Source of the DNA: an uncultured Collinsella sp.
Lineage (GTDB): Bacteria > Actinomycetota > Coriobacteriia > Coriobacteriales > Coriobacteriaceae
Assembly (NCBI GenBank): GCA_947003675.1
Contig: CAMQPJ010000041.1
Span: 1 to 8,438 of the forward strand
DNA length: 8,438 bases
Reading direction: 5' to 3'
Part shown: in pieces, positions 6,781 through 8,438 of the stretch
How the letters are laid out: each line of letters starts with the position of its first letter
Position numbering within the stretch: position 1 is the first letter of the stretch
Program-made: the position numbers and the translations under genes
Notes under the pieces: generated by a model
Databases searched by the model: none
Seen by the model: only the letters and a program-made list of their open reading frames with translations
Told to the model about the DNA's origin: nothing

Positions 6781-6789
6781 TGATAAACT
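6781..6789 (+). promoter_or_regulatory. Extended -10 promoter of tRNA-Leu
   Basis: TGATAAACT is a TG-N-TAAACT extended -10 element placed 17 bp before the mature tRNA 5' end, so the primary transcript would carry a leader of about 10 nt. No good -35 hexamer is seen at 17 bp. Confidence 0.5.
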
Positions 6790-6805
6790 AACTCACGCAT
6801 TACGT

Positions 6806-6892
6806 GCCCGAGTGGCGGAATTGGCAGACGCAGTGGACTCAAAATCCACCGTTGGCAACAACGTGCGAGTTCGAGTCTCGCCTCGGGCACCA
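6806..6892 (+). tRNA. tRNA-Leu (anticodon CAA)
   Basis: A complete class II tRNA. The acceptor stem GCCCGAG (6806-6812) pairs with CTCGGGC (6882-6888), followed by discriminator A and an encoded CCA (6890-6892). The anticodon arm is GTGGA-CTCAAAA-TCCAC, giving anticodon CAA for the UUG codon. The long variable arm (CGTTG-GCAA-CAACG) is the hallmark of leucine, serine and bacterial tyrosine tRNAs, and with CAA it indicates leucine. The T arm is GCGAG-TTCGAGT-CTCGC (6865-6881). All stems pair, so it should be functional. From the T loop onward its 3' end is repeated at 7054. Confidence 0.97.
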
Positions 6893-6938
6893 TACATGCA
6901 AGTGAGCGTTCAAGGGGGTCAAGACCCCCTTTTTCGTG
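6870..6938 (+). repeat. tRNA 3'-end/terminator direct repeat, copy 1 (attL-like)
   Basis: From the T loop of tRNA-Leu through its CCA, 8 bp beyond it, and the terminator to TTTTTCGTG. The first 31 bp (6870-6900) are identical to 7054-7084. A 9-bp segment then differs, and a further 30 bp match 7092-7121 with one mismatch. Tyrosine recombinases commonly use this part of a tRNA gene as an attachment core. Confidence 0.85.
6912..6934 (+). terminator. Intrinsic terminator of tRNA-Leu
   Basis: AAGGGGGT (6912-6919) pairs with ACCCCCTT (6924-6931) around a CAAG loop, followed by more Ts. It lies 20 bp after the CCA end. Confidence 0.9.
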
Positions 6939-7053
6939 CCGAACTCGCGTGAGCGCGCGGAGCGTTAAGCAAACAGGCCCGTGGCCTGTTTGTAGCGGAG
7001 CGTGGCGAGGGCGCCATGCGCCCGAAGCCCGGGGCTTCGCGAAGCGAAGGCCC
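6939..7053. repeat. 115-bp palindrome-dense insert between the two tRNA 3'-end copies
   Basis: Consecutive inverted repeats fill this segment. CAAACAGGCC-CGT-GGCCTGTTTG (6970-6992) has a 10-bp stem. GGGCGC-CAT-GCGCCC (7009-7023) has a 6-bp stem. CGAAGCCC-G-GGGCTTCG (7023-7039) is followed by the overlapping palindromes GCTTCGCGAAGC (7034-7045) and CGAAGG-C-CCTTCG (7045-7057), the last running into the second repeat copy. A direct repeat GCGGAGCGT (6957-6965 and 6995-7003) flanks the first hairpin. No credible reading frame is present. It resembles a REP/BIME-type or other structured repeat; I cannot name a family. Confidence 0.7.
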
Positions 7054-7121
7054 TTCGAGTCTCGCCTCGGGCACCATACATGCACCTGCGCTTCAAGGGG
7101 GTCAAGGCCCCCTTTTTCGTG
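7054..7121 (+). repeat. tRNA 3'-end/terminator direct repeat, copy 2 (attR-like)
   Basis: It repeats the T loop, T-stem 3' side, acceptor 3' strand and CCA of tRNA-Leu plus 8 bp downstream, then a terminator. The tRNA 5' part, anticodon arm and variable arm are missing, so it cannot make a tRNA. The copies start 184 bp apart. It may be an integration scar, a remnant of a tandem tRNA gene, or a local duplication. Confidence 0.85.
7095..7117 (+). terminator. Second intrinsic terminator (duplicated copy)
   Basis: AAGGGGG (7095-7101) pairs with CCCCCTT (7108-7114) around TCAAGG, followed by TTT. It is a near-copy of the terminator at 6912-6934 and insulates the infC operon from upstream transcription. 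Confidence 0.85.
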
Positions 7122-7147
7122 TACGTAATGTGATAACGCGCGGCACG

Positions 7148-7156
7148 TGTTATTAT
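7148..7156 (+). promoter_or_regulatory. Extended -10 promoter of the infC-rpmI-rplT operon
   Basis: TGTTATTAT is a TG-N-TATTAT extended -10 element. It sits 31 bp after the second terminator and predicts a start near base 7162. The -35 region (ATGTGA, 7128-7133, 17-bp spacer) is only a weak match. Confidence 0.55.
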
Positions 7157-7161
7157 TCGCA

Positions 7162-7338
7162 AGGCGTTGTTCCCGCAATGCCCTAAAGAGGAACCCGAGG
7201 GTTCCCACCTTTTGGCGCCAATGAGCAGCTGACTGGTCATACAACTTAGATTCCCTTCCTCATACCGAGGATGTCTATGTGTACGACCTGGTTGCAAAGA
7301 AGCGCCGGGTTATTTTTTTATGAATGGAGGTAGGGAAA
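7162..7338 (+). ncRNA. Structured leader of the infC operon, candidate L20-type attenuator
   Basis: About 177 nt between the predicted start and the infC initiation codon. Successive hairpins are visible: GGCGTTG/CAATGCC (7163-7182, one G-T pair), GGAACCC-GA-GGGTTCC (7190-7205) and TCCTC/GAGGA (7257-7271). The last, ACCTGG/CCGGGT (7286-7310), is followed by TATTTTTTTA and looks like an intrinsic terminator just before infC. CGGGTT in its 3' arm (7306-7311) can instead pair with AACCCG of the second hairpin (7192-7197), and GCGCC (7302-7306) with GGCGC (7214-7218), giving alternative folds. Firmicutes infC operons have an L20-binding attenuator leader in this position; a similar feedback by L20 is my inference. 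Confidence 0.55.
7286..7319 (+). terminator. Putative attenuator terminator before infC
   Basis: ACCTGG (7286-7291) pairs with CCGGGT (7305-7310, one G-T pair) and is followed by seven Ts at 7313-7319. It ends 7 bp before the infC ribosome site, so it would act on every transcript from the predicted promoter. This only makes sense as a conditional terminator. Confidence 0.5.
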
Positions 7339-7893
7339 ATAGCTAAGTCTGATGACACCCGCATCAACGACGAGATCACTGCATCTTCGTGCCGTTTGAT
7401 TGGCGTCGATGGCTCTCAGCTCGGCCTGTTCGCCATCCGCGATGCCCAGCGCGTCGCCGACGATCAGGGTCTCGACCTGGTCGAGATCGCTCCCAACGCG
7501 GAGCCGCCGGTCTGCAAGGTCATGGACTACGGTAAGTTCAAGTACCAGCAGGCCATGAAGGCCAAGGCCGCTCGTAAGAACCAGTCCAAGGTCGAGGTCA
7601 AGGAAATGAAGTTCCGACCCAAGATCGACGTTGGCGACTACGAGACCAAGAAGGGCCACGTTCTGCGTTTCCTCAAGAAGGGCGCACGCGTTAAGATCAC
7701 CATCATGTTCCGCGGCCGTGAGATGGCTCACCCGGAGCAGGGTCTTAACGTTCTCGAGCGTCTCGCCGAGGATCTCAAGCCTTACGCTACGGTCGAGTCC
7801 AAGCCTAAGATGGAAGGCCGTAACATGCTTATGCTGCTCGCCCCGATTAAGGGCGCCTTCGATGAGGATAAAGCGGCAAGCGATACCAAGTAA
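7339..7893 (+). CDS. infC: Translation initiation factor IF-3
   Basis: About 184 residues; binds the 30S subunit, prevents premature 50S joining and proofreads the start codon and initiator tRNA. Seen: the IF3 N-domain from DTRINDEI through GLDLVEIAPNAEPPVCKVMDYGKFKYQ, a lysine-rich linker (KAKAARKNQSKVEVKEMKFRP), and the C-domain with GDYETKKGHVLRFLKKGARVKITIMFRGREMAHPEQG. A GGAGG site (7326-7330) lies 8 nt before an in-frame ATA at 7339, so I place the start there. Non-standard starts (AUU in E. coli) are a known trait of infC, where IF3 represses its own rare-start mRNA. An in-frame ATG at 7324 would add five residues, but it overlaps the GGAGG and has only a poly-T stretch upstream. First gene of infC-rpmI-rplT. 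Confidence 0.95.
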   Translation: MAKSDDTRINDEITASSCRLIGVDGSQLGLFAIRDAQRVADDQGLDLVEIAPNAEPPVCKVMDYGKFKYQQAMKAKAARKNQSKVEVKEMKFRPKIDVGDYETKKGHVLRFLKKGARVKITIMFRGREMAHPEQGLNVLERLAEDLKPYATVESKPKMEGRNMLMLLAPIKGAFDEDKAASDTK

Positions 7894-7925
7894 CTAGTGT
7901 TCTGTAACCGATTAAGGAGTATTTC

Positions 7926-8117
7926 ATGCCTAAGATGAAGTCCCACAGCGGCACCAAGAAGCGTTTCCGCAAGACTGGTACCGGCAAGCTTATGCGCGCC
8001 AAGGCTTTCAAGAGCCACATCCTGAGCAAGAAGTCCACCAAGCGTAAGCGTGGCTTCCGTCAGGAGACCGAGATCGCCGCTGCCGACCGCAAGGTCATCA
8101 AGTCGCGTCTCGCCTAA
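7926..8117 (+). CDS. rpmI: 50S ribosomal protein L35
   Basis: A 63-residue, very basic protein matching L35 along its length: [20 protein letters not shown] at the N-terminus, then a lysine/arginine-rich stretch with [10 protein letters not shown], ending VIKSRLA. It is a component of the large subunit. AAGGAG (7914-7919) lies 6 nt before the ATG, and the gene is 32 bp downstream of infC with no terminator between, so it is co-transcribed with infC and rplT in the usual order. Confidence 0.97.
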   Translation: MPKMKSHSGTKKRFRKTGTGKLMRAKAFKSHILSKKSTKRKRGFRQETEIAAADRKVIKSRLA

Positions 8118-8163
8118 GTTCGCGTCCCCGTTTTTCGTTTTACCGTCTAGGAGTTGATAGAAC

Positions 8164-8438
8164 ATGGCACGTATTAAGCGCGCTGTTGCCGCCAAGAAGA
8201 AGCGCCGTACCGTTATGCACCGTGCGAAGGGTTACTACGGTGCCGCTTCGCGTACTTACAAGCATGCTAAAGAGCAGGTCCAGCACTCCCTGCAGTATCA
8301 GTATCGTGATCGCCGCAACAAGAAGCGCGAGATCCGCTCTCTCTGGATCACCCGTATCAACGCTGCTGCTCGCCTGAACGACATCTCTTACTCTCAGTTC
8401 ATGCACGGCCTGAAGGTTGCCGGCATCGAGCTCGACCG
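8164..8438 (+). CDS. rplT: 50S ribosomal protein L20 (3' truncated by window end)
   Basis: Ninety-one codons are present, from [16 protein letters not shown] through [19 protein letters not shown] and [24 protein letters not shown] to AGIELD at the window edge. This is the classic L20 sequence (normally ~115-120 residues), so roughly the last 25-30 residues lie outside. L20 is an early assembly protein of the large subunit and, in Firmicutes and enterics, represses its own operon through mRNA mimics of its rRNA site. AGGAG (8149-8153) lies 10 nt before the ATG. The 46-bp gap after rpmI shows no terminator hairpin. Confidence 0.97.
   Translation, partial: MARIKRAVAAKKKRRTVMHRAKGYYGAASRTYKHAKEQVQHSLQYQYRDRRNKKREIRSLWITRINAAARLNDISYSQFMHGLKVAGIELD

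Noticed and set aside
7054..7079. A second tRNA gene with CCA end
   Set aside because: Only the T-loop and acceptor 3' strand are present. The sequence upstream contains palindromes and no D arm, anticodon arm or acceptor 5' strand.
6732..7297. Minus-strand open frames across tRNA-Leu and the repeats
   Set aside because: They run through the tRNA, two terminators and the structured leader. Repetition in their translations simply reflects the DNA duplication.
7320..7346. Eight-codon upstream frame as a regulatory leader peptide
   Set aside because: The ATG directly follows a poly-T run without a ribosome site and overlaps the infC ribosome site; noted only as part of the infC start discussion.

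Overview
The window reads as a chromosomal stretch from a high-GC, C/G-ending-codon Actinomycetota genome. I infer Coriobacteriia, most likely Collinsella or a close relative, from the protein sequences, gene order and strong Shine-Dalgarno sites; no taxonomic search could be run. Every gene lies on the + strand. Nothing looks like a phage, toxin-antitoxin, CRISPR or defence system. The content is mostly housekeeping, and the unusual signals are in the intergenic DNA.

Region 1 (1-3921): the 3' end of a helicase-domain gene, probably a RecJ-type exonuclease/helicase fusion; then 15 bp later a full-length bifunctional (p)ppGpp synthetase/hydrolase (Rel); then a metallo-beta-lactamase-fold hydrolase of the glyoxalase II type. 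This is a compact version of the recJ-apt-relA-dtd-MBL order known from Firmicutes, here without apt or dtd. Region 2 (3922-5332): class II fructose-bisphosphate aldolase (fba) with a repeat-rich upstream region, an extended -10 promoter and a very long terminator-like hairpin. A diverged half-copy of that hairpin follows, then a second terminator.

Region 3 (5333-7121): a cytosolic transglutaminase-like protein of unknown role, then tRNA-Leu(CAA) with its terminator. The tRNA 3' end plus terminator is repeated 184 bp downstream. The 115 bp between the copies is almost entirely nested inverted repeats, so the arrangement resembles an integration-site scar or a REP-like insertion. Region 4 (7122-8438): the infC-rpmI-rplT translation operon (IF3, L35, L20; L20 cut by the window end). 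It has a structured leader of about 175 nt ending in an apparent attenuator, and infC appears to start at a rare AUA codon.

Together the genes cover DNA repair, the stringent response, central glycolysis and translation initiation/ribosome assembly. The best leads are the tRNA-Leu duplication with its multi-hairpin insert, the infC leader and AUA start, and the long fba hairpin with its half-copy.
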